From positions 1-64,000 of the forward strand of contig JALQPE010002935.1 of the NCBI GenBank assembly GCA_030407315.1: a DNA stretch of 64,000 nt, read 5' to 3'. A program made the translations under genes and the position numbers. The notes beneath the pieces were generated by a model. That model made no database searches and was not told the DNA's origin. It saw only the letters and a program-made list of their open reading frames with translations. Below, piece after piece: positions 21,298 to 32,770 of this stretch. How positions within the stretch are numbered: the stretch's first letter is position 1; each line of letters starts with the position of its first letter. Source of the DNA: Asparagopsis taxiformis (Eukaryota > Rhodophyta > Florideophyceae > Bonnemaisoniales > Bonnemaisoniaceae).

Positions 21298-24200
21298 CCC
21301 CTTTTCAACACCGTAGTGTAGAGCTCCTGCCCTGGACGGATGTCGCGGATTGCACGTACCACGATGATCTTCGGATTTTCTAGGTCCTTCGCCTTGAGCT
21401 TCTTCCCCGTCGAACCGCTGCTGTAGTTCTCGACAAACTCGACGTTGGCCATCCGCCTGGTGTCTTCCGCCGGAGTGTCCTCACCTCGCAAATACCGCGG
21501 GTCGTTGATGAACTGCGCCGAACAGAACGGAGCCGGAACAATCCAAATTGGATGCTCGATGTTTTCGTCGTCCTCCGCTGTTGCATACAGCTTGATGGCA
21601 TACATCAAGAATGTTTCCTTCGTTATCGCCATGTGACCCTCTCCGTACGCGAACCTCCTCGACTCCTTGCTCATATCAGAGTACACAACAGTTCCGTAGT
21701 ATGCACATACTTCGTCGCCAACATTAAATGTCTGTTCAGCGAAGAGCCCTCTTCCTGCATTTGGATGCTTAATCAGCGATGGTCGAACGCTCAATTTTTT
21801 CGCAACACAATCGTGTGCCCGCATCACGCGAGGGTTTTCAGTTTGCAACCAGCGGCGCAGGGAAGGTGGCCAATAATGTACCGGTTTTTCCATGTGCTCG
21901 TGCGACGCAATCGACTCTGGGCACACCTGCCAGAGGTACTGCCGAATATATTTCGGGAACCTCTGGTACAGGGGAAGGCCAGGTGGGGGTTCGATGATCC
22001 TGCGTTCCCTCTGTGTACGCATTGTGACAGAGGGGGACGCCAAGAACTTCTCCGCACTCTGTTTCGTTTCTGTCGTGACCCTCATGTCAGTGTTGTTTGA
22101 AAGAATTACACGTGACATGACTGCACACAGCTTTGGAAGCGATCGTGCCACACACAATTTGTCCATGTCACTGCCGACGAAAACACGGTGCTCAGGCAAG
22201 CTCATAGCTGCTTTTCCCGTTGCGAAAGTGCCAGAGAATGGATCGACAACAATATCACCAGGCTGTGAATGCTGGCTGATCAACTCCATCATGAGAGCGA
22301 CGCTCTTCTGCTCTACACGAACTCTGACCGTAGCACCGGTTGTGCTCCTTGTTCGCCACACCATCTCATTCGAATCGATGGCGGGCATATTGATGGTGAC
22401 GTTGCACCACGCCGGGTACGTGCCGTCCATGTATCCGTGGTTCCTATAGGCCACCATCTCGCTTCCAGTCTTGAACGGAACACCTCGCTTCCAGAAGTGG
22501 ATAGCGACCTCTGCCATGTTCATGCGTTGGTACCTCTTCCGCCCCGGCATTTGATAGAGGTGCCCAGGTAGTCGGACAAACAACAGAGGTACCTCGTCAA
22601 CGAAGAACACTGAATTCCGAACGACGTCCTCGTCCTCCTCATCCGCACTTTCTTCGCCACTGTGCTGCGATGCTTCGGAGTCCGAATTCATGGACGTAAA
22701 CTCTTCTTCATCCGACCCGTCATCACTGGCAGCAGCATCGGTTGGGCCTTCTGACTGCGGTCCTTTGTACGTTTCCAAGTAATGGAACCATTCGTAGAAC
22801 TGCAAAACGGAGCAGAACACGATGCCGTGGCCACCGGGGCGCAACAGCTCGTCAAACACTTCGATGCTAGCCTGCATATCTTCTGCAGTTAGCCTGTCGT
22901 ACGAAGAGTTGGAATCGTTCCTCTTACGACGAACATTGTAGGGCGGATCAGTCAGAATGAGCTGAACGTTGCCCGTGATGGGCACGTGTTCTCGGCTCTC
23001 GTCGGCACTGACCAAATCTTCGAAAGGGACGTCGTACACTCGGCAATACTGACTCATTTTCGAAAGAAAGTCCTTTGCGAGAGCCTGCCCTTCACTTTCC
23101 TGCTCTTCTGTCGCATGGGGTGACGGTGACGGGGGAGACGGCCCTTGGGCAGTAGGACTGGTCCTCCCAGGCCCAAGTTGAAGCCTGGTTGTGTGTCTTG
23201 TCGACGGAACCAAACCTCTCCCTCCTGTGTTGCGACGAGTGGGAGTGTCATCAACCGGCTTGGGGACCTTTTCTGCGTCCGCGGCTTGTGGTGCCGGGCG
23301 GAGGACAGCCATAACGTCTTCGTCGAGGGTGTCAAAGTACGCTGGCAGCTTGTCCGGATTTCCGCTTGACAAGTATATTTCCAGCGCCCCCCAGCGGTCG
23401 GACTCCGGCCAGGTGTACAGGTCCGGGTTGACGATAAGAAACTGCAACCGGTCGAAGAACTTCCTCACAAGGTACCTAAATGCACTGTGCTGCGCACTGG
23501 TTCTTGTCTCTACTTTTCCATCATATCCATCAGGATGAGATAGGGGAGCTTTGTCGTGGTAGAGATCTAGCTTCTGCTCCATCGGTGCGAATAGACCTTC
23601 ATCCAGCACGTCAAACCAATGCTCACTGCTGTCGAAAATGATGTACGGCGCCATCAACTCTTCGAAGCTGGAAAACTTTGCGGCGAAGGCCACATCGGTC
23701 CAAGCATGGTATAAAACTTGAACCACGTAACAAGCTGGATTAGTGCTTTTCCGATGGGCTGGGACGCGTGCAGCTTCGTTCCCCTCTTCGGCCTCGTCGC
23801 CTATTCGGCGACGCGGCAGGTTCTTGTTGTGATTTCGGATGATAGACAACGCTTAGAAATACATCAATACCTCGAACGTTTCCGGTGGAGCAAGAACGAA
23901 GGCGCTTGGTTCCCCGCGCTGCGGCGCCTGTAGTGGCGAAGGAAGCATGTTACATCCAATAAGGAAGGTCTGCGGCACGATCCCAGAAAGGATGCAGTGC
24001 TCAACCCATTGCCCGATACGCTCATCCTGTCTTGAAAACTCGGCAATGGGTAATGCCAGACGAACAATCTGCTTGGCTCGCTCAACGTTCATCTCTGCCA
24101 TGACGATTTCGGCAACATCCGCCTCGACTCCAGCATTCTTCGAACGACCGCTGAAGGCTATGCTGAGTCGACCTTGCAGCGCCAGAAATTGTTCTTCCGT

Positions 24201-24467
24201 GCCCTGCGCAACCCAAGCGCCAAGGTCCGCGTATGTGAAACCTCCCGGCTTGTCCGTCAAGTCTGCGAAACTTGAGTGGGCGAATAAACCCAGCAAGAGG
24301 CGGAGGAAGTCTTTGCCAGCGAGAGTAGTTTCGCGGGCGGCGCGACCTACTTTTCGACGTGTACCCATGTCACTAGAATCCTCCCAAGGGCTAGCGGGTT
24401 CGCGCAGAATTGGCACGGTTGCGTCGTCAACGATCGGATTGCTGTTGCGCCTGCGCTTATTCGTCAT
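21279..24467 (-). CDS. beta-class DNA amino-methyltransferase fused to a SET domain (one in-frame TAA)
   Basis: The ATG at 24467 (MTNKRRRNSNP) opens a frame that meets a TAA at 23853-23855 and continues in the same frame to 21279, about 1060 aa. It could be a nonsense mutation, a short intron around the stop, or readthrough. Counting from residue 1 after the stop, motif IV is at 301 (LTDPPYNV), then PGGHGIVFCS, and motif X/I is at about 515-545 (DPFSGTFATG). The order IV then I defines the beta class, which makes N6-methyladenine or N4-methylcytosine. SET at about 690-845: NAGRGLFA, AYYGTVVYSD, a degenerate FINDPR...NVEF pocket and IRPGQELYTTV. The usual distal DY is absent, and the end lies in the palindromic repeat, so SET may be truncated. 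Acidic and Pro/Ser-rich linkers occur. Confidence 0.8.
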
Positions 24468-25235
24468 AATGGAATGAGTGGAAATTCGGTACAGGATGGC
24501 GACCGCTCGGCGAGACAGTCAAATTTGACGACGTATCTCGTGACGTTTGCACTCTTTCGTGAGGAACACTGGTTGATATCGAACGGAACAGAGTATACGG
24601 GTACACAGCACTGGAAAGGTCTTGAAACCCGTAACCGGTGTAGGTAATAAGTTGTGACGGATACGTGGTAGAGAAAAAATTTTAAAAAGATTGTGATTCC
24701 CTGCCTTTGAGTGTTGTACTGCAAGGCCGCCAGTCACATAGGTTGTCACAGGTGCATCACGCTTACCAGGTGAGCGACATCCGGACGGCCACTGGACGTG
24801 GGGATGTCCAGCTCAGATGCATTGCTGGCCAGACCAGAAATTCTACAATTTCGGGCACAAAAAATATTGCAAAAAACATCGATTTGGGCGGTCGATTGTG
24901 CCGTACGGCACACCCCCATCTCAAAAACATGTTCACATGTGCATGTTTTTGAGAATAGCCCAAATTTTAATTCAAATCAGGATGCAGATATTCGTCTTCT
25001 AGCATTGTCAGAACACATTCGTATAACCACATTTGGAGAACCTGAGCCCAGAGCTATCGGTTTTGGCGGGAGCTAAGCCATATCTCATATAATCAGTAAC
25101 TACTTCCCCCCAGCTGAGTGGTGGAACCCCTGCTATTTCTACCAACGAGACATACGGGGTGTCAACTCGGCAATCGTATATGATTCGGGTGCTAAATTTA
25201 TTCAAGAGACGAATGGGCTTCGAAAAGGAGCCCAA
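24468..25235. other. intergenic with two small palindromes
   Basis: No gene supported. Contains a perfect 14-bp palindrome GTGCCGTACGGCAC at 24898-24911 and a hairpin with 11-bp arms (TCAAAAACATG/CATGTTTTTGA) at 24921-24952. Confidence 0.5.
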
Positions 25236-25500
25236 CAACGTTTTCTTGTGATCCATGGGTATAGGACTATTCTATTCTTCTCCAGGCTTCCACCATAGCC
25301 TCCTCCACCTCCGTTATTGGAAAGAATATCCGAACCGCACCTCAACATGTTCTTCTTGTGATCCATGGGTACTGACATCTCACATGCTCTCCAGGCTTCC
25401 ACCATAGCCGCTTCCTCCGCCTCCGGAGGCTTAACGGCGGTTAATGGCAACAATATGCGAACCGGACCTGAACATGTTTTTCTTCTCATCCATAACACTG
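25236..25500. repeat. imperfect tandem repeat, ~115-120-bp unit, about 2.3 copies
   Basis: Shared landmarks recur in order: TTCTTGTGATCCATGGGTA, CTCCAGGCTTCCACCATAGCC, CGAACCGSACCTSAACATG. A third partial unit starts near 25475. Confidence 0.75.
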
Positions 25501-25642
25501 ATTTCGCTATGAACAGAACGTACATTCCAAACCAGAATCCAACTTTCTGAAGTTGATTGAACATGAGAGATGTTTTTTCATATTGATTGAATAGGATAAC
25601 AAAGTTGATTGAACTACTGGTGTCGTCGAAGACGAGGCGTTT

Positions 25643-28018
25643 TTACTTCGGAATAGACGCCAGGCCTGACCTGATCTCTTTCTCTACCCCAGCTCTTATC
25701 ATCTTGTTTGTTAGTGAAGGGAACTCTGCAATGATGGTGTCAACCGAAATATGTCCCTTCCAAGCCACTGTTGTTCTCCCCTTGCGAAGCATGGCAGGCC
25801 TATACTTACCTGACCATGCGTCTCTTCCATCGTAGACCTCGTACCACCGAACACACAGCTGACAAATAATCCCTTTGTTGTTTTTCTTACAACTCATAAT
25901 TTGTCCTAGCCAGAACGGCATCCCAGTAGTACAGTCTTCTCCATTTACAGCCACGAAGCGATTCACCGAGTAGGGCAAGTCTGATAGTGGTATGCAATCT
26001 GCAGTCGACATGAGTTCCTCCTCTATCGGGACGACATTCCGATTCCCTTTTCGATACATGCCATTCATCTCGAAACATTCGGTGAGGTTCCAATGAAAAG
26101 AATCTTCCCTTTCCTCATAAACCTGTCGTAGAAGCTCATGTAGCTGATCCATTTTAGAATTGTTATTGACCCTGCTCTCTTCCGAACGAAAACGGAGCAG
26201 GACCTCATGTCGATCTGGAGGAGAACGTATGATATTACTCGGTGTTCGTTTCAGTTCAGGAGGATTAACCAGGAAACCATTCAGCCCCGGAGTGAGAACT
26301 GGGAGAGGCTTCCAGTTGTCTTCACAAAATATCTTAACATCGCATGCAGTTCTGTAGAATTCATAACTGTTTCCTGTATCTTGGGATCGGTGAAACCTGA
26401 AGTATCTGAATTTTGAGAAAGCATGCACTTTTCCAACCGAATTCTCACTCCGGCAGAGACCGGAGAAGTTTGCCACATGCAACATACGAGAGACAGAGGG
26501 TTCCGGAGTATAGGACACTCTGAGTTGTTCAACTAAATATTCCATAGTGACGGCGTCGTGGGAACGTAGCCTGCGAGAGGTACAGCTAAAGGCCTGGTCG
26601 ATGTCTGCATGGGTGTGGCCGATTGGTAGGAAAGAAGCGTGTACTTCTTCAAATACACCCCAAGCAACGAGACATTCTAGATAGCAAAACAGAAACGTGT
26701 TCTTGTTCTCCCTTGTGCAATTGTCTACCTGCAAGTACAGTGTTCCCTGAAGACTCGAACCCATAGCCTTTTTGGTAAGAGTCCTGTGAATTGCCTCGAT
26801 GATATGATTTGCCCCAGTTTCGAATTCAGCAGTAAGTGTGTACAACGAAAGATGCTTTTGGACACCATGTTCGAGAACACCTATGAGTCTCACATTCAAA
26901 CTATGACCAACAGTCGCTTTTGTACATACCGTGAAATGGGGAAGACCGTATCCTGATTGATCAGCCCCGTCTACGAGCAGACACGTGAACCTGGAGGGAT
27001 ATAGTGACGCTTATTCACACTTCTTTTGGTACTCCCTGCGTTCCCGTGCCACCATCTCGATATGACGCTGGCGACGTTCCAGAAGCGGAGCAGTGCGTTG
27101 AATATCTGTCCCGATGGCTTCCAGTTTATCATGTATGTACTCACATTCCGAACATTTCGTGAACCTCTGGACACGCCGAACCTTGATATTCGCACAAAAC
27201 GTGTTCCAGGTGTTGTAGAAGTAGCTCAAAGTTGGTGGGTTCCGGTTCGAGTATAATAACGTAAATTGGTCGCAGAACATCTCGTACACAGCCTTCTTCT
27301 CGAAAAGAGGCAGATGCTTCTCCCCACTGTCTGGCATCATATCAGCAGTCGAGGCAGACAAGCGTTCAAGGAAGCAGATCACTGCATCTCTATGTGGAGA
27401 GCCAGAAATTCGTTTCGGAGAAGCCATAAATGGAAGACTCCCATTCTGGCAAGCTTTCTTTACCGAGGTCTGCATGTGTCGTGAAAATTTGAAGCTGAAC
27501 TCGAGGAATTCGCAACACACAGGCTTCCCAGAGAAGTAGAACCGGTTACTGTTTGGTTCCAGTAGAGCGTGCAGATACCTGAGGCGATCGTCCCTGTTGT
27601 ACAACAAAACTCGTTCTGCTTCATTCCGAAGGAAAACATGGTCGGTTTTTCTGAAGCATCCCTTATTGCAGCATGGTATTCTTCTTATATCTGTTTTGGG
27701 CAGTGACAAACTGAATTTCACCCGCCTCTCTAGCATGCTGCTCTTTCGACGAACTGAACTGGACCTCGTCACACTTTCATAATTCTTCCTGTGTTGTAGT
27801 CGTGAAAATGGTTTATACGTCGAAGCCGTGGATCGGAAAGAGTCGGAAGAAGTACCCACTATTCCATGCATCACTTCATCGTGGCTACGCGGCATAGATA
27901 TGGTTTCAACAGAAGGAGCGTGTTCTGATTCGGAGTCCCTAGAAAGAGATTTCATGTATGATTCGGCTTTCTCCAGTGCGTCATTCCTAGCTTCGGCGAG
28001 ATGAAAACGCGGAGCCAT
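25643..28018 (-). CDS. DUF7869-type transposase-like protein (one in-frame TAA)
   Basis: Starts MAPRFHLAEARND at 28018. One frame runs to 25643, interrupted only by TAA at 27011-27013, right before the catalytic strand. N-terminal part: Cys-rich CCNKGCF, VCCEFLEFSFKFSRHMQ and FTKCSECEYIHDKL, then a basic helix (MVARERREYQKK). After the stop come LLVDGADQSGYGLPHF, LYLQVDNCTRENKN and LPIGHTHADIDQAF, which are the hallmark D, D-N-C and G-H-T-H-x-D-I-D segments of proteins annotated DUF7869, regarded as RNase-H-fold transposase relatives. A C-terminal domain (AVNGEDCTTGMPFW...WYEVYD...YRPAML) is shared with 32771-33819. About 790 aa. The TAA may be real, an error or removed by an intron. Confidence 0.75.
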
Positions 28019-28415
28019 CTGCAGTGGGAGCAGAACGAATTATCTCTGAACGGTAGTTAGATTTGCAGGTAGCGTGGAAAAGAGATGGCTGCAAGACGAG
28101 TATATCGGTTGATCAAGATGCATGGTGAGTAGGAATGACACCGGTGAGACGTTCATCTAATATGGATGCAGAGTGGCCTCCTCGACGGCGATAGTTGGCC
28201 CAGGATACAGCGCCAAATACCTATGTCAAATCAATCTCTGTTGTGAATGGAGTACGGCTGATTGGTTGATTTGTCCTCTTCATGCGCCCATGATTACGGG
28301 GAAAAATGACAACAATCTTTCCTCTCTGAAGGTTTACAAATGGTACGAAACAGAGCTAAAGGTTTATTGCAGCGGTTTTGTTCAAATCTGCCGAGCGAAA
28401 CTATACGTAATAAGA
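28019..28415. other. intergenic between transposase and ParB-methyltransferase
   Basis: No gene or clear repeat seen. It separates the stop of one minus-strand gene from the start of the next. Confidence 0.35.
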
Positions 28416-31362
28416 CTAAGAAAACGGCCTCATCTTGTTCAAGTACCATGCGAATATCCCGTTCAGCCCTTTCAAAGTTCCAGGAGGAGGTTCAATACCA
28501 CCGTATTTGTACGGGTAAGGACAATCCAAACGACATTCGTTCGGTTCGAACATATAACAAGATACAAGTTTCTGATCCTCACCTTGAGAGTTCGCTAGAG
28601 GTACATTGTGTATTGTATTTTGGAACCTCTCATCACTAGTTCCTGCACAAAGGAGAGACGCTTTTCCGACGACCTGATCCAAAATGTATAGTTCAACAGA
28701 ATCTCCTCCTTTCAGTACTCTCTCTATTCCTTCGATAGTGGATTTACCGGCATTTGTATTATCATCTTTTCCCTTTTTCTGTAGCGAACAGATTTTCGGT
28801 TGGCTTAGCAGAACGCCATCCTCTGCATGATTCCCTGTTCTCCTCTTCTTCGATCCGATACGTGATCTCAGATCATTATGATACAAAGCATCGGCAATAG
28901 AACGAAGTCTTTCATGAGCGAGACGGAAAATCTTGGTACTAGCTTCCACAACCACACATGAACGGGCTGTCTTCATCGCTGCGATCGCAGTAGTATGTGT
29001 TCCTCCGTAAACATCAATAACTGAACCCCTCTCAGGACAAAACGTGTTGATTATCTCGGATAACATTCCAATATGTTTCTCTTCTGTTAAAACAGGAGAT
29101 TTTGTTCCTGGAGTGAGAAGTTTGTCTTTCGAAACGGGAATTCTGGACATTGCAGCGAATTTCCGTTTCGTTTCTGTTGGGACGAGGTGATATTGGCTTC
29201 GAAGGTCTGGCTTGAAACCGTCCTTACGATGTCCGGGAGCCCTGGCAACAACTGCAAACTCGCACGCGTTTTGTGGGAACATATCTCCGCGATGTGCTTG
29301 TACAGTGTTCGTGTCTTTCATGAATACGAAAGGGTATTCCGGACCGTCGAAACCGACGTTTCTCAGCTCATGCAGGAATGCTGGAAAGTTTCGGAATGAT
29401 ACAAAACAGAAAAACCAGCCACCTGGCTTCAAGGCTCTCCTTGCAAACTGGCATAATGCATTGATTTCCTTATCACTTATGAAATTGTTATATGCGGTAT
29501 TACGAAGGGATTTAGAATTCGGAGTTCCATACGGAGGGTCGGTAAGAACTAAATCCTGAAGAGGGTACTCATCTGTCCATATTTCCTTGTCGAAGTCCTG
29601 CCATTTCATCTGATAGCATGTAATTCCCATTTCAAGAACGTAGTCTTTTCTTTCTGGCTCATTTGTACCAGATGAACCGCGTTTAGAATGAAGGTTGAGG
29701 CGGTCTGAGTTGATACTAGGTGAAGCAGAGACATCGTTCTCTGTTATCATTCGGTCGACTGGAATAGAATTTTTCGGTCCGGTGATAACCTTTTCAGAAG
29801 CGTCGACTTCATCTTGTACAAATTCTTGCGTTATCTGGCTCATCTTCGGTACTGAGACTATATCCTCATCACATATTTCGGAGCCTAGTTGAGGAACACT
29901 ATCTTCCTTCGAGACATCTTTTTTTTCTCTTCTTTCGCGTCCCTTGTATCTGCATTTTCGTTATCGGCTGCCGTCTTGCCAATTTCCTGACAGAAAGAAT
30001 CGGGATCTGGGTCTTTTGTCTTTTCGATGGCTTTCCCGATACTTCTTTTCCTCCATGGGAGCAATTTGAGGGCAAACTTTCCGGTACTGCTTCAAAAGAG
30101 CATCCAGAATATTATAATCATTTCCCATGTTCTCCATAACATCAGTATCGAACTTTGATGAGCGAAGTAGATTCTGCTTGATTGATTCCATGCCCTTTGG
30201 CCATACCTGTCCTTCATGAAGAACCTCGAACTTACGCGCTTCTTTCATCGCTGCGCATGTGTATTCGTATTGCTGGAGGGTATCTTTGTATGATACTGGT
30301 TTGAATTTATTCAATCTGGAGATTCCCCGAAGCCTGTAAAGAGTATGAACTTGAACTTCTTCAGCATCAGTACCCGAAGCATTCATGAACTTGAGTTGCA
30401 GATTTCAAAGATGTTAAATTCACAAATTTGCGATACACGCGACAGTCAACGCTTGTCATTGGGGTATTAGTACCCTTTCTCCGAGTTTTCAATGCCATAC
30501 TGTTGCTAGAAGGAGGTTCTGCCAAGTCTGGATGCTCCGAATTCATAATTGTTCCAATCTCTTCGATCACTCGCACAGGAAGGCGCAATGCCGTCGCAGC
30601 AGTCTGTCTCACGGTGTTATCCTTGAGGTGGGAGCAACCATCATATGCGGCAGCAACTTGTTTGGCTGTAGGTGGCTTTGAGGTCATGCTCTGCATCCGG
30701 TGGGCTTCTTCTTTCATTCCGCTCAGGATATCATAGAACGTGGTTTCGACATATAATGTTGCATCATGCTTACGGTTCTGATGTCTGCCTAGTTGTTTCA
30801 GAACTTGGATAGAATGACCTCCTTTCAGTATCGTGACAGGCCACATAAAAGAGTCCCACCTCTCCGGGTTCTCATCCATTAACTCCTGGATTGCAGTCAG
30901 TCTGTGCATACCGTCAACAACTCCGTACCAAACGGAACGGCATTCGGACTTCTCTTTCGCCTCACTGTCAGAAAGAAAATCACCCTGAGGACCGCGTATC
31001 GTTTTGAAAAAGTCAATAATGTGGCGCTGGAACGACCCGGTCATCTCGACTACGATCGCATTGTCGGAGCCCGAAATGAATCCATCAATTCCGTTTGTTT
31101 CATCTTGTTCTTGACATTGTGCTGACTTCATGTTTCCAGAAAATATCGACTTCAATCGCAACACACCAGAGCGCACCACTTGTCGAACAGCAGTGAGTGG
31201 GATGCATGCCCGCGGATCAACACGTGTGTTCGTAGACCCTTCCATGACGTCTGCAAATAAGGCGGTATTAGTGTGCTTCATGGTGGAAGTACCCGGTTCC
31301 TCTTCTGGAGGACCTGATTTGGAACTGAGTCTGGACCCACTCCTCTTGAAGAATCTCGTCAT
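28416..31362 (-). CDS. ParB-like/beta-class DNA methyltransferase fusion (frame breaks)
   Basis: ATG at 31362 (MTRFFKRSGSRL). The ParB-like N-domain has VVDGMHRLTAIQEL and a following helical region (AAAYDGCSHLKDNTVRQ), running to about 30395. The frame then shifts, continues as KFMNASGTDAEEVQVH to about 30040, shifts at a AAAAGAA run, and again at an A8 run near 29921, joining the methyltransferase frame. There, counted from 29843, motif IV is LVLTDPPYGT (102) followed by LKPGGWFFCFVS, and motif I is VIDVYGGTHTT (277), so the order is IV then I. A C-terminal ~120-aa extension is unrecognised. The in-frame continuation across the junction (DVSKEDSVPQLGSEICDED) argues for one fused protein rather than two genes. 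Likely product: adenine-N6 or cytosine-N4 DNA methylation, guided or regulated by the ParB-like part (inferred). Confidence 0.7.
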
Positions 31363-31503
31363 GTCTTCCAGTTCTGAAATAATGAAGTGCCGGGTAAGAA
31401 ATGAAGGGGAAACAGAAGCTATAAATCTGTATCAATTTCTCGCACTTTCGCATGAAGGACTTGAAATGATTGTCATGAACGCCATACTCAAGTACAGTGT
31501 ACT

Positions 31504-31607
31504 TTCACCATGCATAGTACACTGGCCCAAACCCGAAATGACCGTTCACATTGGATCCAATGTGAACGGTCATTTCAGTTTTGGGCCAGTGTACTGTGCA
31601 TGGTGAA
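31504..31607. repeat. 104-bp near-perfect palindrome centred on GGATCC
   Basis: Arms of about 49-52 nt pair with only a few mismatches (outer TTCACCATGCA/TGCATGGTGAA, centre ACATTGGATCCAATGT at about 31548-31563). No target duplication is evident. Could be a foldback MITE or a cruciform-forming site between the divergent genes at 31362 and 32771. Confidence 0.88.
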
Positions 31608-32770
31608 GCATCTTGGCCATGCAGGGCACGACACGGCTCAAACCGGATTACGACGGCGGTGGTGGCCCGTGTATCGTGGTTCCCATTACTAGGGAGACAA
31701 TTGAAGTGGATAGGAGACGCAAGCACTCTCCCAATGATTGCCAATCAGAAATATCAGTAGCGGGGTATTCTAAAAATTATATTGCGCCGGGCCGTGTCTA
31801 TCCAGATGATGGAATGATTTGGCAATCTGATTTGCTATATTGCTCACAACACTTGGCATATTTTTTTTCATATTTCCTAGGAATGGCCCATCTCACCAGG
31901 ACTATTTCCTATACAGCAAATGGGCCGTACACATCATCTTTTCGCTGCTAATAGCAGGAATTTCTGAACAGGTTTCGCCACCTTACCCTGCGATACCAAT
32001 ATTGCCGAACAGGTCTGAGTATCTTTCACACCGAAAAACCATTCTCATGTCCCCATTGAAATGCCATTTTTCAGTAAACAGCGCAGCTACCAGGTTTCTT
32101 TCATCCCTTACTACATTCCATATCCTACATTACACCTTAGAGTACTTTCCTACCCACTGCAACTTAGACGATAAACAATGCATATTAGAAATAGAAACTC
32201 AGACCGAAAGAACATTATTATTGCTTGAACGGTGCACAAAGCAGGCCTGCCGAAAAGTAGTACGTCGTACTGTTCTCAAACTACAGAAGCTTGATTCGAT
32301 TTTTGTACAACTAAAATGGTGTTTACAAGGTTCAGGTGCAATAGCATGCAACTTGATACATATAAATGGTAGAACATTTACATTATGACTCCATTCAATG
32401 AACAGAATATTGTTCTACGAACATGTGGAATAATAACGGGAGCAGATAGTGAATCGTTCCCACCAAGAGTATTCGGACTAGAGATCAGACAGATAACATG
32501 TCTTTCCACAGTCATTGCTGGTTGAACTACGACTGGCATGCTGGAATCCTTCAATTCAAGAGAGTTCCGGGCGTCCAATGAGATCGATGGATTCAAGGCT
32601 CATAATTCAAGAAGTACATCTCGTTCCGAAAAGTACAGAAAGCGCTCATTTGTGACATATTTACATCCTGAACGTTTATAACTGATTAGAAGCTGGTTCC
32701 CGTTCTGTTATAAAGCAGGACATGTGCTGCAAGTCCCCGACACTTTCGCCCCATACCACCTCCCTCAACA
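31608..32770. other. intergenic, no gene seen
   Basis: AT-rich, only short chance reading frames on both strands. Likely upstream region of the + strand gene that starts at 32771. Confidence 0.4.

Noticed and set aside
23853..27013. Reassigned UAA codon in the host
   Set aside because: Most long frames in the window contain no in-frame UAA; only two isolated cases occur.
21279..31362. Bacterial or phage contamination, or a restriction-modification system
   Set aside because: ParB-like and DPPY genes recall phages, but no nuclease partner or ribosome-binding sites are visible. SET, DUF7869 and long disordered tails are eukaryotic, and the block is continuous with eukaryotic retroelements.
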